DNA from: CAZJQD01 sp964548165 [NCBI: uncultured bacterium]
GTDB taxonomy: Bacteria > UBA8481
Reading direction: 5' to 3'
NCBI GenBank assembly: GCA_964548165.1
Contig: CAZJQD010000013.1
Span: 1 to 64,000 of the forward strand
Length of the DNA stretch: 64,000 nucleotides
The number at the start of each line of letters is the position of its first letter. The first letter of the stretch is position 1. Both the position numbers and the translations under genes were made by a program. This document shows, in pieces, positions 8,380-15,843 of this stretch. The notes beneath the pieces were generated by a model that was given only the letters and a program-made list of their open reading frames with translations, had not been told where the DNA came from and ran no database searches.

Positions 8380-10092
8380 TCACACCAGTTTTTTCCGCAT
8401 GCGAAGGAGGCATCCGCCGGTCGCGCCGCCTTCGAATCGCACGTCATCCATGACATCGCGGAGGACATGGAGCCCGAGTCCGCCGGGCTTGATCTCCTCG
8501 CGCATGCCCTCGGGCACGGCCGGCATGGCGCCGCAACCGGTATCCGTCATCTGGATGTGAAGGTCGTCGTCCTCGCGCCAGCACTTCATCTGCATGGGGC
8601 CGCCCTCCCCGCCGTAGGCGTGACGATAGACGTTGGTGGTGGCCTCATCGATGGCGAAGACCAGGCGCGTGCGGAGCTTGCCGTCGATCCCGAGGCGCGT
8701 CAGGTAATCCTCGCAGGCCTGGCGGATCCCGGCCATGTCGTCGATGTGGAGATGCTCGAACGAGAGGATGAGCGGGGCGGGCCGGCTCGAGTAGTGAACG
8801 ACCCCGATCGTGAGATCGTCGGACTGCTCCGACCCGGTCTCGTGCTTGTCCACCGCGAGGCGGATGCGGCGCGGGAGCCGATCCGGGTGCCGGGATCCCG
8901 CCGCCACGATGTTTCGCAGTCCCTCGTAGCCGAAGAACTCGTCGTGCACGTCCTTGGCCTCGGTGACGCCGTCCGTGAAGAGAACGAGCAGGTCTTCCTC
9001 GGAGAGCCGCAGTTCCTCCTGCGTGTACCGGGCCCCCGAGATGATGCCGACGGGAGGACCTTTCACCTTGGCGACGGCCTTGAACTCTCCGCCGGAATAC
9101 AAGAGCGGCATGTGGTGGCCGGCGCTGGCGTACTTCACGATGCCGTCGGGCGAGAAGAGGGCAAGGAAGATGGTGACGAAGAGGCCGCCGTGCGTCTGGG
9201 TCGCGATCGCGTTATTGACCGCCGTCAGGATCGCCTGCGGCTCGATGAGCCGCGGCGCCTCGGACTTGATGCGCGAGACGGTGTTGGACATCTGGATGGC
9301 GGCGGGCACGCCCTTGCCGCTGACGTCGCCGATGACGGCGAGCGTGCGGCCGTCGGCGAGCTCCATCCAGTCGTAGAAATCGCCGCCGACCGATCGCGCG
9401 GCGGCCGTGACGGCGTACCAGTGGAGATGGCCGCTGGCGGCCTCCGCCGGCCCCTGGAGGCGCTCCTGGATCTCGCGGGCGATGTTGACTTCCCGCTGGA
9501 AGACCTCCTGGTTGACGAGCTTGCCGTGCATCTGGGCGTTCTGGATCGCGACCGCCGCGAGCGCCGCGTAGCCCTGGAAGGCAGGAAGGTCCGCGTCGCG
9601 GAAGTTGCCGCTCTTCTTGTTGATGACCTCGGCCACCCCGATGATGCGGTCCATGCCCGTCTCGCGGTCAAGGACCCGGAGCGGCGTGGCGAGGATGGAG
9701 CGGGTGATGAAGCCGGTCTGGTCGTCGGCTCCTCGGAAGAACCGGGGGTCGTTCTGCGCGTCGGTCACCACCATGGATTGACCGGTCTGGGCCACCCATC
9801 CCGCGATGCCGTGGCCGCGCGGTATCCTCACCTCGCGCACCGCGTCCGCGGCCGCGCCCGTGGCCTGCTGGAACAGGAGATCTCCCGAGGCGTCGTCGAT
9901 GAGCATGATCGCGGCCGCCTCGGCGTTCATCAGGGTCATCGCGGAGTTGATGGCGTTCTGGAGAACTTCGTTCAGGTCGAGCGAGGCGGCGACGACGGTC
10001 ATCGCGCGGTGGCAGGAATCGAGCATCTGCCGGAGTTCGGCGATCTCCTGCTCCAGCTGCGCGGTGTCGCGCGGGTCCGACGGGGCGGTCAT
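8380..10092 (-). CDS. GAF / SpoIIE phosphatase / HATPase partner-switching regulator
   Basis: A 570-residue soluble signalling protein with three domains. A GAF sensor occupies about residues 30-185 (EAAAIMLIDDASGD, IPRGHGIAGWVAQTG). A PP2C/SpoIIE phosphatase occupies about 215-420, with GGDFYDW, GDVSGKGVPAA, SAGHHMPLL and LFTDGVTEA carrying the metal-binding aspartates. An RsbW/SpoIIAB-type ATPase occupies about 445-565 (DEATTNVYRHAYG, MTDTGCGA, GGLGLHVLRD). A single protein thus holds both the phosphatase and the kinase of a STAS switch, and a STAS protein is the next gene. The frame continues to an ATG at 10131, but homology and a -10 box (TACAAT on the minus strand) favour the ATG at 10092. 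Its promoter is back-to-back with that of flgD. Confidence 0.88.
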   Translation of the reverse strand: MTAPSDPRDTAQLEQEIAELRQMLDSCHRAMTVVAASLDLNEVLQNAINSAMTLMNAEAAAIMLIDDASGDLLFQQATGAAADAVREVRIPRGHGIAGWVAQTGQSMVVTDAQNDPRFFRGADDQTGFITRSILATPLRVLDRETGMDRIIGVAEVINKKSGNFRDADLPAFQGYAALAAVAIQNAQMHGKLVNQEVFQREVNIAREIQERLQGPAEAASGHLHWYAVTAAARSVGGDFYDWMELADGRTLAVIGDVSGKGVPAAIQMSNTVSRIKSEAPRLIEPQAILTAVNNAIATQTHGGLFVTIFLALFSPDGIVKYASAGHHMPLLYSGGEFKAVAKVKGPPVGIISGARYTQEELRLSEEDLLVLFTDGVTEAKDVHDEFFGYEGLRNIVAAGSRHPDRLPRRIRLAVDKHETGSEQSDDLTIGVVHYSSRPAPLILSFEHLHIDDMAGIRQACEDYLTRLGIDGKLRTRLVFAIDEATTNVYRHAYGGEGGPMQMKCWREDDDLHIQMTDTGCGAMPAVPEGMREEIKPGGLGLHVLRDVMDDVRFEGGATGGCLLRMRKKLV

Positions 10093-10101
10093 GCGGACGG
10101 C

Positions 10102-10131
10102 ATTGTAGCCTACCGGATGAGTTCCCCGCAA
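10102..10131 (-). promoter_or_regulatory. Candidate sigma-70 type promoter for the GAF-SpoIIE gene
   Basis: On the minus strand TTGCGG (10131-10126) and TACAAT (10107-10102) are spaced by 18 bases. The -10 box ends only 9 nt before the ATG at 10092, and no Shine-Dalgarno sequence lies between. Transcription would start at or just before the start codon. Confidence 0.4.
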
Positions 10132-10138
10132 ATCTCAT

Positions 10139-10166
10139 CAAGAAAATGCAAAACTTAGCCGATAAG
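10139..10166 (+). promoter_or_regulatory. Candidate FliA (sigma-28) type promoter upstream of flgD
   Basis: GCCGATAA at 10159-10166 is an exact match to the sigma-28 -10 element. CAAAG at 10139-10143 resembles the TAAAG -35 core, with a 15-base gap to the -10 box. The transcript would begin about 25 nt before the flgD start codon, leaving room for the AGGAGG site. The -35 match is weak. An exact -10 octamer can occur by chance in 64 kb, but its position before a flagellar gene supports the call. Confidence 0.45.
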
Positions 10167-10197
10167 AAAAAACAGCTCGTGCCAGAGGAGGCGAAAC

Positions 10198-10632
10198 GTG
10201 GCCACAGTTTCAACCATCAACGCGGGGAACAACGCCGCCAGTAGCGCCATCACGGCCGCGTCGAAGAATCTCGGCAAGGATGAGTTTCTCAAGCTGCTCC
10301 TCACCCAGCTCCGCTACCAGGACGCGCAGGACCCGGTGAAGGACAAGGAATTCATCGCGCAGATGGCCCAGTTCTCATCTCTCGAGCAGACCACGAACCT
10401 GGTGAATGCCTTCGAGAAGATGGCCACGCGCTCCGGCAACACCGAGGCGCTCAATATCCTCGGGACGGTCGTGACGGCCGTGAAAGCCGACAGCGGCGAA
10501 TCCGTCACGGGCCTCGTGCAATCGATCAAGTACACGGACAAGGGACCCGAGCTGACCATTCTCAAGGAGTCCGGGGCCGTCTCCGTCGTGACGCTCGAAG
10601 AAGTGAGCCAGGTGTCCGTCGTCAGCTACTGA
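10198..10632 (+). CDS. flgD: Flagellar hook-capping protein FlgD (short form)
   Basis: A 144-residue FlgD, the scaffold on which hook subunits assemble; it is exported and later discarded. The conserved N-terminal domain is clear: KDEFLKLLLTQLRYQDAQDPVKDKEFIAQMAQFSSLEQ. The remaining 60 residues form one small beta-rich domain (VVTAVKADSGESVTGLVQSIKY). The protein is shorter than the 220-residue enteric FlgD and resembles short Gram-positive-type versions. Translation starts at GTG after a strong AGGAGG at 10186-10191. It is the first gene of the hook operon. Confidence 0.93.
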   Translation: MATVSTINAGNNAASSAITAASKNLGKDEFLKLLLTQLRYQDAQDPVKDKEFIAQMAQFSSLEQTTNLVNAFEKMATRSGNTEALNILGTVVTAVKADSGESVTGLVQSIKYTDKGPELTILKESGAVSVVTLEEVSQVSVVSY

Positions 10633-10873
10633 ACGCGTGAGAAAAGCCCCGGCGAGGGGGCTCGTGGAACCGAATAATACCTGAGGCTTTGCAGAGGGAG
10701 CCGGCCCGAAGTGCCGGCGCCCCGAGCGGAGGGACCCGGTCGGACCTCTTTGAGGAGACCGAGCGTCGTCGACTGACCGAGACGGCGCGAAATCTCGCGG
10801 CCCCGCGCGCCATCGCGGGGTGGGTGGGCCCGTCGGCAGTTATGCCGGCGGACTGGCCTCAGGGAGTCGGTGT
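10633..10873 (+). promoter_or_regulatory. Highly structured leader between flgD and flgE
   Basis: This 241-nt gap holds a run of stable hairpins on the plus strand. GCCGGC pairs at 10700-10705/10713-10718. CGGTC/GACCG at 10737-10741/10757-10761 has an inner CCTC-TTT-GAGG stem. CCCCGCG/CGCGGGG pairs at 10801-10807/10814-10820. CCGTCGGC/GCCGGCGG pairs at 10830-10837/10844-10851. A further AGCCCC/GGGGCT hairpin follows the flgD stop. No known riboswitch class was recognised. It may control hook-protein translation or stabilise the messenger. Confidence 0.45.
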
Positions 10874-13459
10874 ATGCAAGCGAGCTTCTGGATCGGTGCC
10901 ACAGGGCTCAACCAGCACCAGAAAGCGCTCGACGTCGTCTCCAACAACGTGGCCAACGTCAACACGACCGCTTTCAAGGGCTCGCGCATCCACTTCGAGG
11001 ACATCTTCTATCAGACCATGGGCCTTGGCGGCGCGCCCGACGAGGGCCTGCGCTCGACGAATCCCATCCAGAAGGGTTATGGCGTCAACACGATCGCCAT
11101 CTCCAAGAACTTCAACCAGGGCACCCCGGAACTGACCGGCCGTGAGCTCGACCTGGCCATCCTCGGCCCCGGCTTCTTCGTGGTCCGACCGCCCGACGCC
11201 GAGGAGCATGAACCCTACTACACGAGGGATGGGCACTTCCTGATCGACGCCAACGGCGGGATCACGCCCAGCTACCCGATGGATGTCGACCAGTTCGTCC
11301 CCACCGGTCCCATCAACCTCGTCACACCCCAGGGCTATGTCCTGCAGGGCGTCAACGCCTCCGTCGACGCGACGACGGGACAGTACGTGCTTCCCGACGA
11401 TGCCGCGCTCGACGATATCGTGATCGATGCGACCGGCGTCCTGGGCCCGTTCGCCACCACCCAGGCCCAGTTCGGGCTCAACCTCGACTCCCGCCAACCG
11501 CTCGCCATCGACCCTTCCACCTTCGCGATGGAGAACCAGGGCGTGGATCGCACGGTGCGCCTGGAGTTCCAGCGCGCTTCGCTCGCGCAGGCCAGCGGCG
11601 ACGCCTACTACTACTTCTGGGCGCAGAATCCTGCGCAGAACGCCGACGGCTCCTACACCACGATCACCGACGGCCGCACCGGGCAACTCGTCTCGGGTGT
11701 CCTGCGTCTCTCCTCGGACGGCGTCGTGACCGGCGTCTTCGAGAACCCGGATGCGGGCGATCAGCAGACCGACGCCGCGGCGTTTCGAACCGGCACCGGC
11801 GCCATCCTGACGGACGCCGAATTGGCCGGGCTCGCGCCCTGGGCGAACGTCAACGGCGCGGGCAATCCCCAGTTCACCGTCGGGACCGCGCCCGTCCTGG
11901 GCGTCGCGAACGAGGCCGCCACGCGGCCGGGCGGCGGCGCGATGGTCGTCACGGCGGCGACGGCGTTCCAGGTCTCGCGCGGCAACTTCGACGCGGGCTC
12001 GCTCTCCGTCTCGATGAACGGCAACACGCTCGTCGAGAACGTCGACTACACCGCCGTGCCCGGAACCGGAACCATCACGCCCCTGACGGCCTGGACCGCG
12101 GGCACGGTCGTCCTGAACTACACGACGGCGGGTGGCTTGACGAGCGTTCTCAACGAACAGCAGGCGGTCTCAAACGCGAACCCGGTCCAGACGTTCGCCG
12201 TGGCCAACGTCCCGATCCAGGCGGGCTCTCTCGTCGTGAACGGCACGCGCGGTGGCGTCGCGCTCGTCGAGGACACCGACTACGTCGTCGACTACGAGAC
12301 CGGCACGATCACGCCGGCCACCTTCTGGGATCCCGGCGCCGTCTCCGTGAACTATGACCAGGCCGACACGCGTGTCGACGTTCAGCACAATGTCCTTAAC
12401 CAGCCGATCGGCTTTGCCGCGACGACGGTTCCCGGCTTCGCGGCATCCTTCGCGCCCCGCGAGGAGAACGAGATCGTGGCGGGCACGGCGATGAGCGCGT
12501 TCGACAGCCTGGGCAACGAGCACAGCCTCGGCTTCTCGTTCCAGCGCCTCTCGACCAACCGCTGGCTCTGGGAGGCGCGGCCGACCTATCGCGTCGAGAA
12601 TCTCCCGGCCGCCGTGATCGACGATCCGGCGGGCGGCGGGACCACGGCGGACGGCATGCTCGTCCAGCCGAACACGCTCATCCAGAACCCCGACGGCACC
12701 TACAAGCTCAAGGTCGTCGTCGACGAGGGCATGGGGTCGACCGAGTGGATCCAGGTTCCCCCGGGCGCGGCCTGGCCCTCCACGTCCGCGGTCGCCGGTT
12801 ACTTCCAGGTCACGGACGCCACCACCGGCGCCGTCGCCTTCTCGCGCGACATCAATACCACGGGCCCCAACTTCCGGCTCTACACCGAGTATCCCGGGTC
12901 CGCGGCGGTCGGCAACGGCATCATCGCCTTCGACGACCTCGGGAACTACGACGCCACCGAGTCGAGCGTACTGAGCCCCCTGACCTTCACGCCGCCCGGC
13001 GCCAACGCGATCGCGTTCACGCCGGATTTCACCGGCATCAAGGGTCAGCGCCGGCAGTCCGATGTGACCGTCGTCGCGTCCGATGGCTTCAAGGCGGGAA
13101 CGCTCAGGAAATGGGGCTTCGACACGGAAGGCCGGATCGTCGCCGACTACACGAACGGGATGCAGCAGTACCTGGCCCGGGCCACCCTGGCGCGGTTCAC
13201 CAACCCGGAGGGAATGCTCTCGCACGGGGAGAACATGTTCCAGGTGTCGGCCAACTCCGGCGCGCGGACGCTGATCCTCGGCGGCACGATGCAGGACGTC
13301 GGGGTCTCCTTCATCTCCGGCGCGCTCGAATCGTCCAACGTCGATATCAGCGAGGAGTTCGCCAACATGATCGTGTTCCAGAGGGCGTACCAATTCAACT
13401 CGAGGATCGTCACGACCTCGGATGAGCTGACCAGGGAAGCGATCCAGATGAAGCGGTAA
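10874..13459 (+). CDS. flgE: Flagellar hook protein FlgE, enlarged, first copy
   Basis: An 861-residue hook subunit; typical FlgE has 400-550 residues. The N-terminal rod-type motif (GLNQHQKALDVVSNNVANVN) and the C-terminal helix (LESSNVDISEEFANMIVFQRAYQFNSR) form the D0 coiled core of the hook. The FlgE D1/D2 regions lie between them. The insert includes two tandem modules of about 55 residues (around 364-420 and 440-497). Both follow the pattern AGSL-V-NG-LVE-DY-GTITP-T-W-G-V-NY, so they arose by duplication. The frame is open from 10820, but homology begins at the ATG at 10874. A structured leader precedes it, and fliK follows. Confidence 0.9.
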   Translation: MQASFWIGATGLNQHQKALDVVSNNVANVNTTAFKGSRIHFEDIFYQTMGLGGAPDEGLRSTNPIQKGYGVNTIAISKNFNQGTPELTGRELDLAILGPGFFVVRPPDAEEHEPYYTRDGHFLIDANGGITPSYPMDVDQFVPTGPINLVTPQGYVLQGVNASVDATTGQYVLPDDAALDDIVIDATGVLGPFATTQAQFGLNLDSRQPLAIDPSTFAMENQGVDRTVRLEFQRASLAQASGDAYYYFWAQNPAQNADGSYTTITDGRTGQLVSGVLRLSSDGVVTGVFENPDAGDQQTDAAAFRTGTGAILTDAELAGLAPWANVNGAGNPQFTVGTAPVLGVANEAATRPGGGAMVVTAATAFQVSRGNFDAGSLSVSMNGNTLVENVDYTAVPGTGTITPLTAWTAGTVVLNYTTAGGLTSVLNEQQAVSNANPVQTFAVANVPIQAGSLVVNGTRGGVALVEDTDYVVDYETGTITPATFWDPGAVSVNYDQADTRVDVQHNVLNQPIGFAATTVPGFAASFAPREENEIVAGTAMSAFDSLGNEHSLGFSFQRLSTNRWLWEARPTYRVENLPAAVIDDPAGGGTTADGMLVQPNTLIQNPDGTYKLKVVVDEGMGSTEWIQVPPGAAWPSTSAVAGYFQVTDATTGAVAFSRDINTTGPNFRLYTEYPGSAAVGNGIIAFDDLGNYDATESSVLSPLTFTPPGANAIAFTPDFTGIKGQRRQSDVTVVASDGFKAGTLRKWGFDTEGRIVADYTNGMQQYLARATLARFTNPEGMLSHGENMFQVSANSGARTLILGGTMQDVGVSFISGALESSNVDISEEFANMIVFQRAYQFNSRIVTTSDELTREAIQMKR

Positions 13460-13561
13460 GGACGGAGTGGTAGCGATTTAGCGGTGTAGCGGTACTGCGA
13501 GCCGGCACGGGCCGGCCCGGTGATGCAGGGCATTGACATGTTGAGCGAGGAGGCAGGAGCC

Positions 13562-15316
13562 ATGAACCAGCAGCGACAGCAGGTGGAGGTCAACGTCGGG
13601 GTCGATGTTGGAGCGAAGGGACAGAAGGGATCCGAGGCCCAGAAGACCCAGCACCTCGCCCGCGCTCTCGGCGGCAAGGCGCTCAAGGAGTCCTTCTCGC
13701 TGAACTTCGAATCGCTCTTTCTCGACATGTTCACCGAGGTCCCGGTGAAGGCGTCGACCAAGGCTCCCGAGCCCACGCGCTCGATGATCGATGTGGCCCC
13801 GCTCCCGGCGCGCGCCGAAGCGCCCCAGGCCGCGCCGAAAGCGTACGCGGATGCGCCGGCGCCGCAGGCCGCCGTCGAGCCCGCACCGGTTCGTAACGAT
13901 CAGCCCGCGCCCGCCCGCAACCAGGAAGTGAAGCCGGTCGAGCGCCAGGAGGTCGCGACATCGGGCGAGGAGGCGCCGGCCGAGACGACGGCCGCGCTCG
14001 TCGAGGCGCCGAAGGGCGAGATGGTCGTCACGCATGTCAAGATGGTGAAGATCGAGCTTCACGCCCACCTGCAGAAGGCGCTCTCCGCCGAGGAAGTCCA
14101 GGAAGTGGGCGACAAGCTCAAGAAGCTCGTGAGCGACGAGGACCTGGAGCCCGCCGAGCTGTACGCGGGCGTGCTCGAGATCGTCGCCGGCCTCCTGAAT
14201 CCCAGCCAGCCCGTCGATGCTCCGCAGATCGCCGAAGCGGCGGAGGTCGTTCCCGAGCAAGAGGGCGAGGAACTGCCGGCGTTCCAGAAGTTCCTGCGAC
14301 GGTTCATGGTGGAGGTCCAGGAGGCCCTGCCGGAGGGCCAGGTTGAGCAGGTATCCGGCGCCGCCATCGAGACCCCGGCCTCCATCCAGCAGCAGGTGGA
14401 CGAGGCCCTCTCCAAGCTCGTGGCGAAGATGGATCGCCGCTTGACGCCGGAGGATCGCCGCGACGTCGCCGAACTCATCCAGAAGCTCCAGGCCGATGCC
14501 GTCGCGGCCCCCGAGGAGAAGAAGGCGGTCGCCGTCGAGGCGCCCCGGACGATCGAGTTCAAGCGCGAGGCGGTGCGCGTGCAGGCGCTCGACGTGAAGA
14601 CCGATGACGGGCAGAAGACGTCGATCCGGATGGAAGCGGTTGCCGAGTCCGTCGTCGTCGATATCAGCCGCTTGAAGAACCGGGCCAATCAGAACACGCC
14701 CCTGCCGACCGCGGGCTCCGGCGCGGTCGCCGGGATCGAGGGCGCGGCGAAGGCGGGACGACCCGACGGGCAGTCCCAGACCTCCTGGCAGAATTCCTAC
14801 AGCCAGAACTCGGCGCTGAGGAATGCCGAGCGAACGCAGGCGCCGGCGCGCAGCGAGGCGCCTCGCCCCGTCCAGCACCCGCCCGTCTTCGACCAGATCG
14901 TGCAGAGCGCGCGGATTCTCGTGACGGAAGGGAAGAGCGAAGCCGTCATCAAGCTCAACCCCGAGCAGCTCGGCAAGGTCGAGATGAAGGTCACGGTCGA
15001 GGACGGCAAGGTCTCGGTGAAGTTCACGGCGGAGAACCAGGCGGTTCGTGCCGCGATCACGGAGAACCTGCAGGAGCTCCGCAAGAGCCTCGCCGAGCTG
15101 GGCCTTGACGTCGAGAACGTCCTCGTGGCCCTCGCCGGGCAGTTCCAGAACGGCGAGCAGCAGGAGGAGGAACGGCAGGCGGAGGCGAACGCGGGTCGAC
15201 GGCGCGGCGGGGTCGGCGGCGTCGACGATGCGGATGACGAGGCCGACGAGTTCGCGGGCGCGGTGACGCACGCGGTCGCCGTGGCCGACGGGTCCACCGT
15301 CCGGTACGTGGCCTAG
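13562..15316 (+). CDS. fliK: Flagellar hook-length control protein FliK
   Basis: A 584-residue secreted molecular ruler that sets hook length and switches the export apparatus. The C-terminal Flg_hook domain is clear (IVQSARILVTEGKSEAVIKLNPEQLGKVEMKVTVEDGKVSVKF). The glutamine-tract peptide typical of the domain core appears as NPEQLGKVEMKV. The long N-terminal part is Ala/Pro/Glu-rich with heptad-like helices, as expected for the ruler. An upstream ATG at 13520 exists, but the ATG at 13562 has GAGGAGG eight bases before it. The enlarged hook subunits here may require a matching ruler length. The C-terminus ends in an acidic, alanine-rich tail. Confidence 0.9.
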   Translation: MNQQRQQVEVNVGVDVGAKGQKGSEAQKTQHLARALGGKALKESFSLNFESLFLDMFTEVPVKASTKAPEPTRSMIDVAPLPARAEAPQAAPKAYADAPAPQAAVEPAPVRNDQPAPARNQEVKPVERQEVATSGEEAPAETTAALVEAPKGEMVVTHVKMVKIELHAHLQKALSAEEVQEVGDKLKKLVSDEDLEPAELYAGVLEIVAGLLNPSQPVDAPQIAEAAEVVPEQEGEELPAFQKFLRRFMVEVQEALPEGQVEQVSGAAIETPASIQQQVDEALSKLVAKMDRRLTPEDRRDVAELIQKLQADAVAAPEEKKAVAVEAPRTIEFKREAVRVQALDVKTDDGQKTSIRMEAVAESVVVDISRLKNRANQNTPLPTAGSGAVAGIEGAAKAGRPDGQSQTSWQNSYSQNSALRNAERTQAPARSEAPRPVQHPPVFDQIVQSARILVTEGKSEAVIKLNPEQLGKVEMKVTVEDGKVSVKFTAENQAVRAAITENLQELRKSLAELGLDVENVLVALAGQFQNGEQQEEERQAEANAGRRRGGVGGVDDADDEADEFAGAVTHAVAVADGSTVRYVA

Positions 15317-15318
15317 AC

Positions 15319-15711
15319 ATGGCCGCCGACCGCATCGATCCCTCGAGGCTCCCCCTCGAGGGCCTCAACCGGACGGGGGAGACTCCCGCCGTTCGCAAGC
15401 CCGAGGAAGGCGCGGCGGCGGCCGAGGGATTCGACCGGGTTCTGCGCGAGCGGCTCTCGGGCCTCAAGTTCTCGGCTCATGCCGAGGAGCGGCTGAAGCG
15501 GCGAAACATCGCCCTGGCGCCCGGGGAGCTGGAGCGGTTGAAGGGCGCCGTGGACCGGGCCGCGGCGAAGGGTTGCTGCGACTCGCTGGTACTGATGGAT
15601 GACAAGGCGTTCGTGGTCTCGGTCAAGAATCGCACCGTGATCACGGCCGTGGATGGACAGAGCGTCAAAGAAGGAGTGTTCACCAACATCGATTCCGCCG
15701 TCGTCAGTTGA
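15319..15711 (+). CDS. Small flagellar operon protein (TIGR02530 family)
   Basis: A 130-residue protein of the family found between fliK/flgD and flgE in many Gram-positive and other flagellar operons. The signature region covers FSAHAEERLKRRNIALAPGELERL and continues through KGCCDSLVLMDDKAFVVSVKNRTVITAVDG. The function is not established; family members are treated as flagellar assembly accessory proteins. It starts two bases after the fliK stop, so coupling is likely. About 130 nt separate it from the second flgE. Confidence 0.82.
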   Translation: MAADRIDPSRLPLEGLNRTGETPAVRKPEEGAAAAEGFDRVLRERLSGLKFSAHAEERLKRRNIALAPGELERLKGAVDRAAAKGCCDSLVLMDDKAFVVSVKNRTVITAVDGQSVKEGVFTNIDSAVVS

Positions 15712-15843
15712 CGGTGGGGCGAAGGCCCAGGCCCGGGCCCTCGCACGGCAACGAAAACGGGCCGCCGCAAGGATGCGGCGTCATTGATGGCCAGGGATGG
15801 CGGATTCGGTCCCCTAGTCGGGGCTCACGAGGAGTGATACGCC

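Noticed and set aside
10637-10665. A GC hairpin directly after flgD as a terminator.
   Set aside because: On the plus strand no T-tract follows. Only the minus strand reads into TTTT, and no minus-strand gene ends there.
15712-15843. Possible cyclic-di-GMP (GEMM) riboswitch before the second flgE, because of GGCAA, CCGCAAGG and GATGGCCAGGG segments.
   Set aside because: The P1 strands do not pair as required and the hairpin between the two conserved blocks is missing, so the resemblance is superficial.
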